From Maridesulfovibrio sp. (GTDB lineage: Bacteria > Desulfobacterota > Desulfovibrionia > Desulfovibrionales > Desulfovibrionaceae): DNA of 64,000 nucleotides. Position 1 is the first letter of the stretch. Every line of letters begins with the position of its first letter. The stretch spans positions 787,501 through 851,500 of the forward strand of contig NZ_OY762999.1 of the NCBI RefSeq assembly GCF_963666665.1. The letters are read 5' to 3'. Shown here in pieces: positions 42,103 through 50,208 of this stretch. A program made the translations under genes and the position numbers. The notes beneath the pieces were generated by a model. That model made no database searches. It was not told the origin of the DNA and saw only the letters and a list, made by a program, of their open reading frames with translations.

Positions 42103-42897
42103 GTGCTGATATATTTTCCGCAAATGCATGAAGAGTTGGTGGGGGAAAAGGTTGAGGGTGCCTTGATTTTTGATCCGGGTATTGACAGGGAAGCTAACGG
42201 GGATGTGCTTGTCTACCGCCCTGAAAATCTGCCTGTTGAACCTCAGACCTGCCGCCGTATGGTTGATGATTTCATCAGCTACGGTGAAAGCCTTGGCGAT
42301 ATGCTCAAGTTTATTGCCAACCCGCAGCCCAGCGATAGAGATCAGTTCGGTGAAAGAACCAGCGCTATCCAGAACGAGCTGAATTCCCGTATCTCTCCTG
42401 AGGTTGAGGATAAAAGTGATGAAGAAGCACGCATCCAGAATCAGGTAGTTCTGGCTCTTTGTTATGCCTATGAAGAAAAGAATCTAGAACTTGGGTCCCT
42501 TGAACAAAAATTGAGTGAGAAATGGGCCGGATTTGGTGAAAGTCTCGGCTTGGACGTGGATAACGAGGATGACCGCAAGGCTATGGCTCTCGGGGGACTT
42601 ATGGCTAATTTGCCCGGTCTGGGCGGCGGGGACGTTCAGTTGCCGTGGAAGAAGGTGCTGGAAGGTTTTGCCTTGCTGTTGCCTGAAAATTCAGTTTTGG
42701 TAACCGGAGATGTTGATGCGGTCTCTCTTTGGAAGGATCTTGATATTGAATTTTATGAAAAGGAAGGACTGTTGGAGGAGAAAGCTTTGGTGCTCCGCGA
42801 AAAGGCGTGGAAGTTGCTGGACCTTTCCGGATTGCCCGAAGACAAACCATGGCTTGCCCGGGAATTTACCGTAGTTCTTAAAGTGAAAGAAGTTTAG
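42103..42897 (+). CDS. conserved-looking protein of unknown function
   Basis: Not recognised. 264 residues, acidic, no signal peptide or membrane span. It opens MLIYFPQMHEELVGEKVEGALIF and has a glycine-rich turn, LPGLGGGDVQLPWKK, near residue 170. The end has an alternating LAREFTVVLKVKEV strand. GTG at 42103 with AAGGAG upstream. Codon use is like its neighbours. It lies between the cysteine-rich protein and a HAD hydrolase with short gaps (38 and 11 bases), so the three are probably one operon. Confidence 0.6.
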   Translation: MLIYFPQMHEELVGEKVEGALIFDPGIDREANGDVLVYRPENLPVEPQTCRRMVDDFISYGESLGDMLKFIANPQPSDRDQFGERTSAIQNELNSRISPEVEDKSDEEARIQNQVVLALCYAYEEKNLELGSLEQKLSEKWAGFGESLGLDVDNEDDRKAMALGGLMANLPGLGGGDVQLPWKKVLEGFALLLPENSVLVTGDVDAVSLWKDLDIEFYEKEGLLEEKALVLREKAWKLLDLSGLPEDKPWLAREFTVVLKVKEV

Positions 42898-42908
42898 GGA
42901 GAAATCCT

Positions 42909-43619
42909 ATGGAATCCATACATATCAGTGCAGTAACTCCTCCTGAGGTGGTTAAAGAGATAAAGGGTGTGATTTTTGATTGTGACGGGGTCTTGATCAA
43001 TTCTTTTGAATCCAATAAGTGGTACTACAACAAGTTCAAGGAAAAGTTTGGACTTGATCTTATGGATGCCGAAGAAGAAAAAGCCGTCCATGCTTTGACT
43101 CATGCCGCAGCCTTGAAGCATATCCTGCCTGAAGAATTCCATGAAGAAGCCTTTGTTTTCAGCTCTGATCCCTCACTTAGGGAGGGTATTAGTTATATTA
43201 AAGTAGAAGAAGGGCTTATCCGTCTGCTTGAGTGGCTGAGAACCAATAATATCCGTATGGGGATCAATACAAACCGTACTGATACTCTTCCGTTGGTTTT
43301 GCAAATGTTTGATATTGAGGGCTTCTTTGCGCCAATGGTTACTTCGCAGACCCTGCCTAACACTAAGCCTCATCCTGAAGGCGTTCATTACATTCTTAAT
43401 AAATGGAAGATGAAGCCTGAAGAAGTGGTTTATATCGGTGATACATGGGTGGATGAGAGCTGTGCAGAACGTGCCGGAGTTGAATTCTGGGCTTATCGCA
43501 GTCCTACACTTAATGCCCGTTTGCATGTGAACAGTTATTGGACTTTATGTAATCTGCTGGAAAAGGCCCGGAATGATGTCTGGTCCAGTTGCGGTTGCGG
43601 TCAGCAAAAGTTTATTTAA
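42909..43619 (+). CDS. HAD-superfamily hydrolase (phosphatase-like)
   Basis: 236 residues. The HAD motif I FDCDGVLIN has the nucleophile Asp24 and Asp26. Motif II lies in GINTNRTD, the motif III lysine in TLPNTKPHPEG, and motif IV in YIGDTWVDESCAERAG. A helical cap lies between motifs I and II as in phosphoglycolate phosphatases. Substrate unknown. The tail CGCGQ near the C-terminus is a small cysteine motif not usual for the family. Third gene of a likely operon with the two unknown genes before it. Confidence 0.82.
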   Translation: MESIHISAVTPPEVVKEIKGVIFDCDGVLINSFESNKWYYNKFKEKFGLDLMDAEEEKAVHALTHAAALKHILPEEFHEEAFVFSSDPSLREGISYIKVEEGLIRLLEWLRTNNIRMGINTNRTDTLPLVLQMFDIEGFFAPMVTSQTLPNTKPHPEGVHYILNKWKMKPEEVVYIGDTWVDESCAERAGVEFWAYRSPTLNARLHVNSYWTLCNLLEKARNDVWSSCGCGQQKFI

Positions 43620-43734
43620 ATTAGTATGAAGGAACATGAATGAGCTGTCAGGGCTTGATTTTTCTGTGTGCTCTTTGTGATCTATGTTCTTATATTTAAT
43701 AGAATTCAGTTAAATTTGGAAAAACAGTTGATTC

Positions 43735-43761
43735 TTGAATCCTGCTGTGCCAATTTATAGT
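43735..43761 (+). promoter_or_regulatory. possible promoter of the yggT-ilvC gene run, with a leader hairpin
   Basis: TTGAAT (43735-43740) and TATAGT (43756-43761), spacing 15 (or 16 if read as CTTGAA). A hairpin CGGAAGC / GCTTCCG (43768-43774 with 43779-43785) follows in the leader of yggT. Tentative. Confidence 0.35.
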
Positions 43762-43810
43762 CAAGATCGGAAGCCGCCGCTTCCGGTCCAGCCCGTTAGG
43801 AGTATGTTAA

Positions 43811-44101
43811 ATGGATTACGTGATTCTTGCCGTGGCGAAGGTCCTTTCGCTCGTACTTAATCTCTATATGTGGGTGGTTATTATTTCCGCCCTGATTACT
43901 TGGGTCAATCCTGATCCCTACAATCCGATTGTCAGATTTTTACGTAGCGTGACTGAGCCTGTTTTCGCCAAGGTTCGGCAGTATCTCCCCTTTGTAAATA
44001 TTGGTGGTTTTGATCTTTCACCCATTGTTGTGCTTCTGGCCATCCAGATGCTCGACATTGCTCTGGTGGGCAACCTCACCAGACTCGCTTATGGCATGTA
44101 G
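43811..44101 (+). CDS. yggT: YggT family membrane protein
   Basis: 96 residues with two hydrophobic segments (about 5-28 and 68-90) around the conserved ITWVNPDPYNPIVRFLRSVTEP loop. YggT proteins are inner-membrane proteins linked with osmotic or cell-division functions and often sit beside yggU, as here (44617). The gene directly abuts the divIVA-like gene. Confidence 0.9.
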   Translation: MDYVILAVAKVLSLVLNLYMWVVIISALITWVNPDPYNPIVRFLRSVTEPVFAKVRQYLPFVNIGGFDLSPIVVLLAIQMLDIALVGNLTRLAYGM

Positions 44102-44116
44102 ATGCCGGAGGTGGGC

Positions 44117-44620
44117 ATGAGTCTTTCAAAAATAGACTTACTTAATAAAAAATTCTCGAAGTCGCTGTTCGGATACTCCAAGAGTGAAGTAGACCAGCTT
44201 ATGGTCGAACTCGCGGAGGTTCTGGGGGCTTCTGCCGACGAGAAAAAGCAGCTCCAGAAGATGGTTTCCCGTCGTGAGAGCACTATCACTGAGTTTCGCC
44301 AGCGTGAAGAAACACTGCGCGATACCCTGATGACCACCCAGAAGATGGTGGATGACCTTAAGGCTACCGCAAGGAAAGAAGCCGAGCTTATCATCAATGA
44401 AGCCCACTCAAGGGCTGAGGTGATTTTGCAGCAGGCTCATAACCGGCTTGCCCAGATTCACGAGGATATCAACGAATTGAAACGGCAGAGAACCCGTTTT
44501 GAGGTCGAGTTGAAAGCTCTTCTTGAGTCCCATCTCAAGACTTTGGAGATAGGTGATCCCGAAGTTGAGAAAGTCGAAGCCATCGAATCCAAACTTAAAT
44601 TCTTTAAGAAGGCCAAGTGA
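44117..44620 (+). CDS. DivIVA-domain protein
   Basis: 167 residues. The N-terminal DivIVA motif LLNKKFSKSLFGYSKSEVDQLM (about 6-28) precedes a long coiled coil (about 30-150, for example LRDTLMTTQKMVDDLKATA). DivIVA-like proteins recognise curved membrane and organise division or polar growth. GGAGGT at 44107-44112 points to ATG 44117; an ATG at 44102 directly after the yggT stop has no site. Overlaps yggU by GTGA. The yggT-divIVA-yggU order is common in bacteria. Confidence 0.85.
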   Translation: MSLSKIDLLNKKFSKSLFGYSKSEVDQLMVELAEVLGASADEKKQLQKMVSRRESTITEFRQREETLRDTLMTTQKMVDDLKATARKEAELIINEAHSRAEVILQQAHNRLAQIHEDINELKRQRTRFEVELKALLESHLKTLEIGDPEVEKVEAIESKLKFFKKAK

Positions 44621-44937
44621 GCGAAGTTATAGCTGAACTCCCATCTTACATCAGGCCCTGCGGACACGGTTCGTGGAGGGTCTCTGTGTGGGTGCAACCC
44701 GGCGCCAAAAATGAGGGTATTACCGGGGAGTATCAGGACAGCGTTCGTGTGCGCATAAACGCGCCCGCTGTTGATAACAAAGCCAACAAGGCTCTTGCCG
44801 CATTTGTCGCGACCCGTCTGGGTCTTAAAAAGCGAAATATTTCCATTGCATCAGGGCATTCCAACCGTAAAAAGGTTTTACTGGTGGAGTCCGATGTTGA
44901 ACCGCGCTGGGCTGGGATAATCCCTGCCAGCGCCTGA
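44617..44937 (+). CDS. yggU: DUF167 family protein, YggU
   Basis: 106 residues with the family pattern VWVQPGAKNEGITG and VRINAPAVDNKANKALAAFVA, then KSV-like RNISIASGHSNRKKVLL. The family is widespread and its role is unknown. GTG start in a GTGA overlap with the DivIVA-like gene indicates coupled translation. Confidence 0.9.
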   Translation: MSEVIAELPSYIRPCGHGSWRVSVWVQPGAKNEGITGEYQDSVRVRINAPAVDNKANKALAAFVATRLGLKKRNISIASGHSNRKKVLLVESDVEPRWAGIIPASA

Positions 44938-44967
44938 GTTGCAAACCATTGCAAAAAGGAGTTTCAA

Positions 44968-45186
44968 ATGGAACAGAGAGAAATTGAACTGATCGAGCAG
45001 CTAGTGGGCCAGGATAGCGAGATTCACGCTCTATGGAATCAGCACAACGAATTCAAGAAACTCATCGATAAAATGGAAGCTAAGTCCTACCTGAGTGACA
45101 CTGAAACTCAGGAGGTCAAAGAACTCAAAAAGAAAAAACTCGCTGGAAAGACAAAGCTGCAAGCTTTGCTCGACAAGCATAAATAA
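44968..45186 (+). CDS. YdcH/DUF465 family small coiled-coil protein
   Basis: 72 residues, all helical: MEQREIELIEQLVGQDSEI, HNEFKKLIDKMEAKSYLSD, then a lysine-rich second helix KELKKKKLAGK. This matches the DUF465/YdcH pattern (short two-helix hairpin, function unknown). AAAGGAG precedes the ATG. It stands 12 bases before ilvB. Confidence 0.8.
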   Translation: MEQREIELIEQLVGQDSEIHALWNQHNEFKKLIDKMEAKSYLSDTETQEVKELKKKKLAGKTKLQALLDKHK

Positions 45187-45198
45187 GGGAGGGTAGCC

Positions 45199-46893
45199 AT
45201 GGAGCTCACCGGAGCTCAGATATTTCTTGAATGTCTGAAAAAGGAGGGTGTGGACGTCGTATTCGGATTCCCTGGAGGAGCCGTAATTGATATATACGAC
45301 GAATTGCCCAATTATCCGTTTAAGCACATACTTGTAAGGCATGAACAGGGTGCAATCCATGCTGCGGACGGCTATGCACGCGCCACCGGCGATGTAGGAG
45401 TCTGCCTCGTGACATCAGGTCCCGGAGCGACCAACACTGTTACCGGCATAGCAACGGCGTATATGGATTCGATCCCGGTGGTTATTTTCACCGGGCAGGT
45501 TCCCACACCATTGATCGGAAACGATGCGTTTCAGGAAGTGGATATCGTAGGAATCACCCGACCCTGCACAAAGCATAACTACTTGGTTAAGGACATCAAA
45601 GATCTTGCCTACACTGTCCGACAGGCCTTCTATCTGGCCCGTACCGGACGTCCCGGGCCGGTTCTGGTCGACTTGCCCAAGGACATTATGCAGCAGAAAT
45701 TCAAGTTCGAATGGCCTGAAGATGTGTCGCTGCGAAGCTACAACCCCAATCTGAAACCGCATGCGCGGCAGATTAAAAAAGTCGCTAAATTAATCGAAGG
45801 TGCAGAAAGACCCTTGATTTATGCAGGCGGAGGGGTTATCAGCTCTGGAGCTGAGGATGAATTAACATGGCTCGCCCAGAGTCTGAACATTCCGGTGACC
45901 GCTACCCTTATGGGGCTGGGCGCCTTTCCCGGAGATGATCCCCTTTGGCTGGGGATGTTGGGAATGCACGGCACCTATGCCGCAAACATGGCAATAAATA
46001 ACGCGGACCTCGTCCTGGCAATCGGGGCGAGGTTCGATGACCGTGTTACCGGTAAGGTCAGCACTTTTGCCCCCAAAGCCACTCTTGTTCACATCGATAT
46101 TGACCCCACCTCAATTCAGAAGAACGTAGCCGTACACGTGCCTCTGGTCGCTGACTGTAAAAGCGCACTGTCTGCATTAAAGAGTGAAATGGAACCGAAC
46201 CTTGATTCCGTGGACTGGGAAGTTGCCCACGCTGTATGGGTCAGGCAGGTTCAGGAATGGTCAGAAACTCATCCCCTGCGATATAATAAGGGCGACACCG
46301 AATACATCAAGCCCCAACGAGTTGTGGAGAAAGTCTACGAAATCAGTAACGGCGAAGCCATTGTCGCTACTGAAGTAGGCCAGAACCAGATGTGGGCTGC
46401 TCAGTTCTATAAGTTTAAACGTTCCAAATCTTTCCTCTCATCAGGTGGTCTCGGTACCATGGGCTTCGGTTTTCCTGCAGCTATCGGTGCTCAGATGGCC
46501 TTCCCCGACAAACTTGTGGTGAATATTGCCGGTGACGGTTCTATTCAGATGAATATTCAGGAAATGATGACTGCTGTCTGCAACAACCTTCCCGTAAAAA
46601 TTGTTATCTTGAATAACGGCTATCTCGGAATGGTCCGCCAGTGGCAGGAGCTTTTTTACAATCGCAACTACTGTGAAACCTGCATGGATGCCCAGCCGGA
46701 CTTCGTTAAACTTGCCGAAGCATACGGAGCTGCCGGGTACAGGATTACTGAAGAAAAAGACCTCGAACCGGTGCTCAAGGAAGCTTTCTCCAACGGAAAG
46801 CCGACCATCATCGATGTCCGTGTAGATCCGGAAGAGAACGTGTATCCCATGGTCCCGGCCGGTGCTTCATTAACCGACATGCTGCTCGTTTAG
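45199..46893 (+). CDS. ilvB: acetolactate synthase large subunit
   Basis: 564 residues of normal length. The three thiamine-diphosphate enzyme domains are visible: the N-terminal part with VVFGFPGGAVIDIYDEL and the catalytic glutamate in RHEQGAIHAADGYAR, the central domain with AIGARFDDRVTGK, and the C-terminal TPP site GDGSIQMNIQEM to NNGYLGMV. It makes acetolactate and acetohydroxybutyrate for branched-chain amino acids. The ribosome site is GGGAGG. ilvN follows after nine bases and ilvC after that. Confidence 0.96.
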   Translation: MELTGAQIFLECLKKEGVDVVFGFPGGAVIDIYDELPNYPFKHILVRHEQGAIHAADGYARATGDVGVCLVTSGPGATNTVTGIATAYMDSIPVVIFTGQVPTPLIGNDAFQEVDIVGITRPCTKHNYLVKDIKDLAYTVRQAFYLARTGRPGPVLVDLPKDIMQQKFKFEWPEDVSLRSYNPNLKPHARQIKKVAKLIEGAERPLIYAGGGVISSGAEDELTWLAQSLNIPVTATLMGLGAFPGDDPLWLGMLGMHGTYAANMAINNADLVLAIGARFDDRVTGKVSTFAPKATLVHIDIDPTSIQKNVAVHVPLVADCKSALSALKSEMEPNLDSVDWEVAHAVWVRQVQEWSETHPLRYNKGDTEYIKPQRVVEKVYEISNGEAIVATEVGQNQMWAAQFYKFKRSKSFLSSGGLGTMGFGFPAAIGAQMAFPDKLVVNIAGDGSIQMNIQEMMTAVCNNLPVKIVILNNGYLGMVRQWQELFYNRNYCETCMDAQPDFVKLAEAYGAAGYRITEEKDLEPVLKEAFSNGKPTIIDVRVDPEENVYPMVPAGASLTDMLLV

Positions 46894-46902
46894 GAGGAAG
46901 TA

Positions 46903-47385
46903 ATGAGACATACTTTATCCGTGACAGTTGAAAACGAGCCCGGGGTTCTTTCCAGAGTTGCAGGACTGTTCAGCGGGCGAGGATTCAACATTGAATCCCT
47001 CAACGTTGCTCCCACCCTAGAGGAGGGAGTTTCCCACATGACCATCACAACCATCGGCGATGAACACATCGTTGAACAGATTGTTAAACAGCTGCGTAAG
47101 CTGGTTACGGTTATCAAGGTTGTGGATATGATGGAACACAAGGCTGTTGAACGTGAGATGGTCATCCTTAAGGTTAATGCCGAAGACAACAAGCGAGCTG
47201 AGATTCTGCGTATTGTGGATATCTTCCGTTGCAAAGTGGTAGACGTGAGTCCGGACGAGCTGTCCATAGAAGTTACCGGTGACCACGGCAAGATTGAAGC
47301 GTTGATTAATATGCTCGTTCGTTTCGGTATCAAGGAAATCGCCCGTACAGGCACCGTCGCTATGAAGCGTGCCCTGCAAGTTTAG
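46903..47385 (+). CDS. ilvN: acetolactate synthase small (regulatory) subunit
   Basis: 160 residues. The N-terminal ACT domain LSVTVENEPGVLSRVAGLFSGRGFNIESLNV binds valine and gives feedback inhibition. The C-terminal domain (KVNAEDNKRAEILRIVDIFRCKVVDVS) matches the IlvH/IlvN family. It partners IlvB. AGGAGG precedes the ATG. Confidence 0.96.
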   Translation: MRHTLSVTVENEPGVLSRVAGLFSGRGFNIESLNVAPTLEEGVSHMTITTIGDEHIVEQIVKQLRKLVTVIKVVDMMEHKAVEREMVILKVNAEDNKRAEILRIVDIFRCKVVDVSPDELSIEVTGDHGKIEALINMLVRFGIKEIARTGTVAMKRALQV

Positions 47386-47409
47386 GTAAAAAAATTTCAT
47401 CAACATTTC

Positions 47410-47457
47410 GGCACAGGAGTGCCCTCCGGCTGGCTTTTTTTCAAGGCGAGCCGCCGG
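47410..47457 (+). other. hairpins in the ilvN-ilvC gap
   Basis: GGCAC/GTGCC (47410-47414 with 47419-47423) and a second stem CCGGC-GGCT / AGCC-GCCGG (47426-47435 with 47449-47457, one bulged T). The latter encloses a seven-T run in its loop, so it is not a normal terminator. The 126-base gap could uncouple ilvC from ilvBN by processing or attenuation. Confidence 0.5.
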
Positions 47458-47511
47458 GAAGCTATTCGCGAGTTTCGTGTCCGAATTAAAGAGAAAAATC
47501 AGGAGAAAGCA

Positions 47512-48501
47512 ATGAAAGTTTATTATGAAAATGACGCTGATCTGAATCTGCTCAAAGATAAGACAGTTGCCATCATCGGTTACGGTAGTCAGGGTCACGC
47601 CCACGCACAGAACCTTCGTGATTCCGGTGTTAAAGTTGTTGTAGGTCAGCGTCCCGGCGGCGCCAACTACGATCTTGCCAAGGAACACGGTTTTGAACCT
47701 GTCAGCGCTGCTGAAGCTGCTGCACAGGCCGATCTGATCATGATCCTTTTGCCCGACCAGGTTCAGGCTGAAGTCTACAAGAATGACATCGCCCCCAACC
47801 TGAAGCCCGGCAACATCCTTGCTTTCGGTCACGGTTTCAACATTCATTTCGAACAGATTACTCCCCCTGCTGATGTTGACGTTATCATGGCTGCTCCCAA
47901 AGGACCCGGTCACCTCGTACGCCGCACATACACTGAAGGCGGAGCTGTTCCTGCTATTATCGCTGTTGATCAGGATGCTTCCGGCAAAGCTTTTGATATC
48001 GCTCTTGCTTACGCAAAAGGTATCGGCGCAACCCGTTCCGGCGTACTGCAGACCACTTTCCGTGAAGAAACCGAAACTGACCTTTTCGGTGAACAGGCTG
48101 TTCTCTGCGGCGGTCTCTCCGAGCTGATCAAAGCCGGTTTTGAAACCCTCGTAGAAGCCGGTTACAAGCCTGAAATAGCATATTTCGAATGCCTGCACGA
48201 GTGCAAGCTGATCATCGACCTCATCTACGAAGGCGGTCTCGCCAAGATGCGTGATTCCATTTCCGATACTGCTGAGTACGGTGACCTGACTCGCGGTCCT
48301 CGCGTTATCAACGCTGAAAGCCGTAAGGAAATGAAGAAGATCCTCAAGGAAATCCAGCAGGGTGAATTTGCTCGTGAATTCATCGCTGAGAATATGACCG
48401 GCAAGGCTCACTTCTCTGCTATGCGCCGCATCGGTAAAGAGCACCAGATCGAGCAGGTTGGTGGCGAACTCCGTAAAATGATGAGCTGGCTTAAGAAGTA
48501 A
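47512..48501 (+). CDS. ilvC: ketol-acid reductoisomerase
   Basis: 329 residues, class I length. The NADPH-binding motif GYGSQGHAHAQNLRDSG is near residues 24-40 and VVGQRPGG near 47-54. APKGPGHLVRRTY and the metal-binding glutamates in DLFGEQAVLCGGL and ECLHECKLIIDLIYEGG complete the active site. It converts acetolactate to dihydroxyisovalerate. The frame is open to 47419, but AGGAG and the family start both point to ATG 47512. A hairpin follows at 48526. Confidence 0.96.
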   Translation: MKVYYENDADLNLLKDKTVAIIGYGSQGHAHAQNLRDSGVKVVVGQRPGGANYDLAKEHGFEPVSAAEAAAQADLIMILLPDQVQAEVYKNDIAPNLKPGNILAFGHGFNIHFEQITPPADVDVIMAAPKGPGHLVRRTYTEGGAVPAIIAVDQDASGKAFDIALAYAKGIGATRSGVLQTTFREETETDLFGEQAVLCGGLSELIKAGFETLVEAGYKPEIAYFECLHECKLIIDLIYEGGLAKMRDSISDTAEYGDLTRGPRVINAESRKEMKKILKEIQQGEFAREFIAENMTGKAHFSAMRRIGKEHQIEQVGGELRKMMSWLKK

Positions 48502-48525
48502 GTAGTCGCTCTTTTTGATAATTTA

Positions 48526-48575
48526 AGGCCTGCGTAAAAAAAGTATAACTTATATAACCTTTTTTGCGCAGGCCT
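48526..48575 (+). terminator. terminator after ilvC
   Basis: Long imperfect stem: AGGCCTGCG plus an A-run (from 48526) pairing with a T-run plus GCGCAGGCCT (to 48575). A T-rich tail follows a few bases later. No minus-strand gene nearby, so it serves ilvC. Confidence 0.7.
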
Positions 48576-48783
48576 ATTGCTCTTTTATCCTTACTGAGGT
48601 ATGGGGCTACATAGGATACCGGATTTCAGCCGAATATCGTAGATTGTCTGTATGGGTATTTAGTTGAATGGTTTATGGGCTAGGGGCGTAATTCTGGCCT
48701 GTAGCAAAGTGTGGTGACGAATTTCGATTCGAACCGGCTGTCTGGGTTGTTTTAAGTCTTAACGTTTTATGGAGTTTTTTGAG

Positions 48784-49050
48784 ATGTCGAAGAACATTTA
48801 CGTGGGTAATCTGCCTTGGAATTCTTCCGAGGAAGATGTAAGGGCAGCTTTTGAAGAGTTTGGTGAAGTAATTTCCGTTAAACTCATCAATGACCGTGAA
48901 ACTGGCCGCCCCCGCGGATTCGGTTTTGTTGAAATGGAAGATGAAGGCGCTACTCAGGCTATTGAAAATCTCGATGGTGCTGACTTCGGCGGACGTAATC
49001 TGAAAGTAAACGAAGCTCGTCCCCGCGAACCACGTCCCAGACGCTGGTAA
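48784..49050 (+). CDS. RRM-domain RNA-binding protein
   Basis: 88 residues, one RNA-recognition motif: RNP2 IYVGNL (residues 5-10) and RNP1 RGFGFVEM (44-51), ending with a short arginine/proline tail (ARPREPRPRRW). These small bacterial RRM proteins resemble cyanobacterial cold-inducible Rbp proteins; binding to RNA is expected and the role is unknown. GGAG nine bases upstream selects ATG 48784 over the ATG at 48769. The 208 bases before it (48576-48783) hold no gene and probably include a long leader. Two hairpins follow at 49071-49106. Confidence 0.9.
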   Translation: MSKNIYVGNLPWNSSEEDVRAAFEEFGEVISVKLINDRETGRPRGFGFVEMEDEGATQAIENLDGADFGGRNLKVNEARPREPRPRRW

Positions 49051-49070
49051 TTTGTTGCGAATTGGTATAA

Positions 49071-49106
49071 AGCCCGTTTGGGCTGGTGAGAATACGTAAT
49101 TCTCAC
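49071..49106 (+). terminator. paired hairpins after the RRM gene
   Basis: AGCCC/GGGCT (49071-49075 with 49080-49084) and GTGAGAAT/ATTCTCAC (49086-49093 with 49099-49106). Only a weak T-rich stretch follows, so termination is possible but not clear. Confidence 0.45.
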
Positions 49107-49167
49107 TGAAACCATTTTGTACCTAAAGACAGTCTTGATATTCCCCTATCCGGGAAAATCGAAAAAT

Positions 49168-49205
49168 AAGCCCGCTGTCGCAGTTGCGTATGCGGGCTTT
49201 TTTTA
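49168..49205 (+). terminator. intrinsic terminator upstream of infA
   Basis: AAGCCCGC / GCGGGCTT (49168-49175 with 49192-49199) followed by a T-run to 49205. It ends the RRM-gene transcript, so infA needs its own promoter in the short space before 49236 or relies on readthrough. Confidence 0.8.
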
Positions 49206-49235
49206 TGATAACTAATAGTAATAAGAGGAAAAGTT

Positions 49236-49454
49236 TTGGCTAAAGAAGAAGGCATTGCAGTTAATGGTATTGTTGAAGAAGCTCTCCCCAACGCTATGTT
49301 TCGCGTAGAGCTTGAAAACGGTCATGAGGTTCTGGCTCACATCTCCGGCAAAATGCGTAAATTCCGCATCAGAGTTATGCCCGGTGATAAAGTTACAGTT
49401 GAGCTCTCTCCTTACGATCTCACTCGCGGCAGAATTACTTACCGTCCCCGGTAG
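49236..49454 (+). CDS. infA: translation initiation factor IF-1
   Basis: 72 residues, the usual length. One S1-like OB fold with GIVEEALPNAMFRVELENGHEVLAHISGKMRKFRIRVMPGDKVTVELSPYDLTRGRI, nearly invariant across bacteria. IF-1 occupies the ribosomal A site during initiation. TTG start at 49236 with AGAGGA eight bases upstream; the family start (MAKEEG) fits this exactly. Confidence 0.97.
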   Translation: MAKEEGIAVNGIVEEALPNAMFRVELENGHEVLAHISGKMRKFRIRVMPGDKVTVELSPYDLTRGRITYRPR

Positions 49455-49502
49455 TAACTACCCGAGATTTCACGATACCTGTATCGATGGAATACCCCAT
49501 GC

Positions 49503-49648
49503 GGGGTCGGTCTTTCTGTAACCGACCCCGTGGGATGGTGGTCCTCATTAAAATAAATTAGATTTATTTTATATTAAATTCATATTGATGAATTTAATGG
49601 CTACCTGGATGGTGGGTGCTATTAATTTAGTGGCTACCGGTATGGTGG
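49503..49648. repeat. run of inverted repeats and a 33-base tandem repeat after infA
   Basis: In order: inverted repeat GGGGTCGGT/ACCGACCCC (49503-49511, 49521-49529), a perfect 10-bp AT-only inverted repeat (49549-49558, 49562-49571), and a perfect 10-bp one, ATTAAATTCA/TGAATTTAAT (49573-49582, 49589-49598). Then a 25-base unit follows twice at 33-base spacing (49591-49615, 49624-49648; 22 of 25 bases equal; core TGGCTACC). It fills the gap between infA and the convergent trmO. Confidence 0.65.
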
Positions 49649-49654
49649 TATGTC

Positions 49655-50053
49655 CTATTTTTTGCGTTGGGCGTTTTTTATGTCAACCAGCGGTGTTCCG
49701 TCTATGGCTTCCATAGGGCGGACTTTTATTTTGCAGCCGTCAATGGCGGTGATGGTCACCGGATGCAGGCCGATAGGATTAGGCCGGTCCGGGGAACGGG
49801 TTGAGAATACGCCCCGTTTTGGACGTGATTCATCGCCACGCGGATGAACCTTTTGATAACTCCTGTCTGCTTTGTGGAGCCAGGAGAAAAGCAATATCTC
49901 ATCTCCTGTTTTTAATCCTTCCAGTGCATCCTTGTACTTTTCATTTATTTCAACTATAGCTTCAATTCCGCCCTCGCTGCCCTGCTTAGGGGCATTATCG
50001 CGTGTTTTTATGTCTGATCTTAAGTATCCGATGATTTCAAGAGTTGTGTCCAT
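49655..50053 (-). CDS. trmO: tRNA (N6-threonylcarbamoyladenosine-37) N6-methyltransferase
   Basis: 132 residues from ATG 50053, which has GGAG eight bases upstream; the frame is open to 50101 without one. The TsaA/TrmO beta-barrel pattern is clear: EIIGYLRSD, DEILLFSWLHKADR, RGVFSTRSPDRPNPIGLH, IDGTPLVDIK. It methylates t6A37 in tRNA reading ACY codons, using SAM. It is convergent with infA and follows nhaB beyond a terminator. Confidence 0.9.
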   Translation of the reverse strand: MDTTLEIIGYLRSDIKTRDNAPKQGSEGGIEAIVEINEKYKDALEGLKTGDEILLFSWLHKADRSYQKVHPRGDESRPKRGVFSTRSPDRPNPIGLHPVTITAIDGCKIKVRPMEAIDGTPLVDIKNAQRKK

Positions 50054-50148
50054 AAGCAGTCTCCAGTGTGTCTGAAAATAGTAGTTGATTTCGATTTTCA
50101 TGTAGAGGTTAGTTTTTTTATTTTTTGATGTCCAGAGATGGACAAAAG

Positions 50149-50187
50149 AAAAGCGGGTAACCCGATGATTCAGGTTACCCGCTTTTT
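50149..50187 (-). terminator. intrinsic terminator after nhaB
   Basis: Perfect 14-bp stem AAAAGCGGGTAACC / GGTTACCCGCTTTT (50149-50162 with 50173-50186) with a 10-base loop; T-rich on both sides. It follows the nhaB stop on the minus strand. Confidence 0.85.
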
Positions 50188-50208
50188 AAGGCTATTTATG
50201 AGTATGGT

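Noticed and set aside
43744..43760. TTGGCACAGC on the minus strand as a second sigma-54 site
   Set aside because: The -12 GC is missing at the required distance, and no minus-strand gene follows in range.
47419..47511. 31-codon upstream extension of ilvC
   Set aside because: The family begins at ATG 47512, which has AGGAG; the extension lies in a hairpin-rich gap.
47017..48444. 475-codon minus-strand frame opposite ilvN/ilvC
   Set aside because: Antisense shadow of strongly recognised genes; no ribosome site or known motif.
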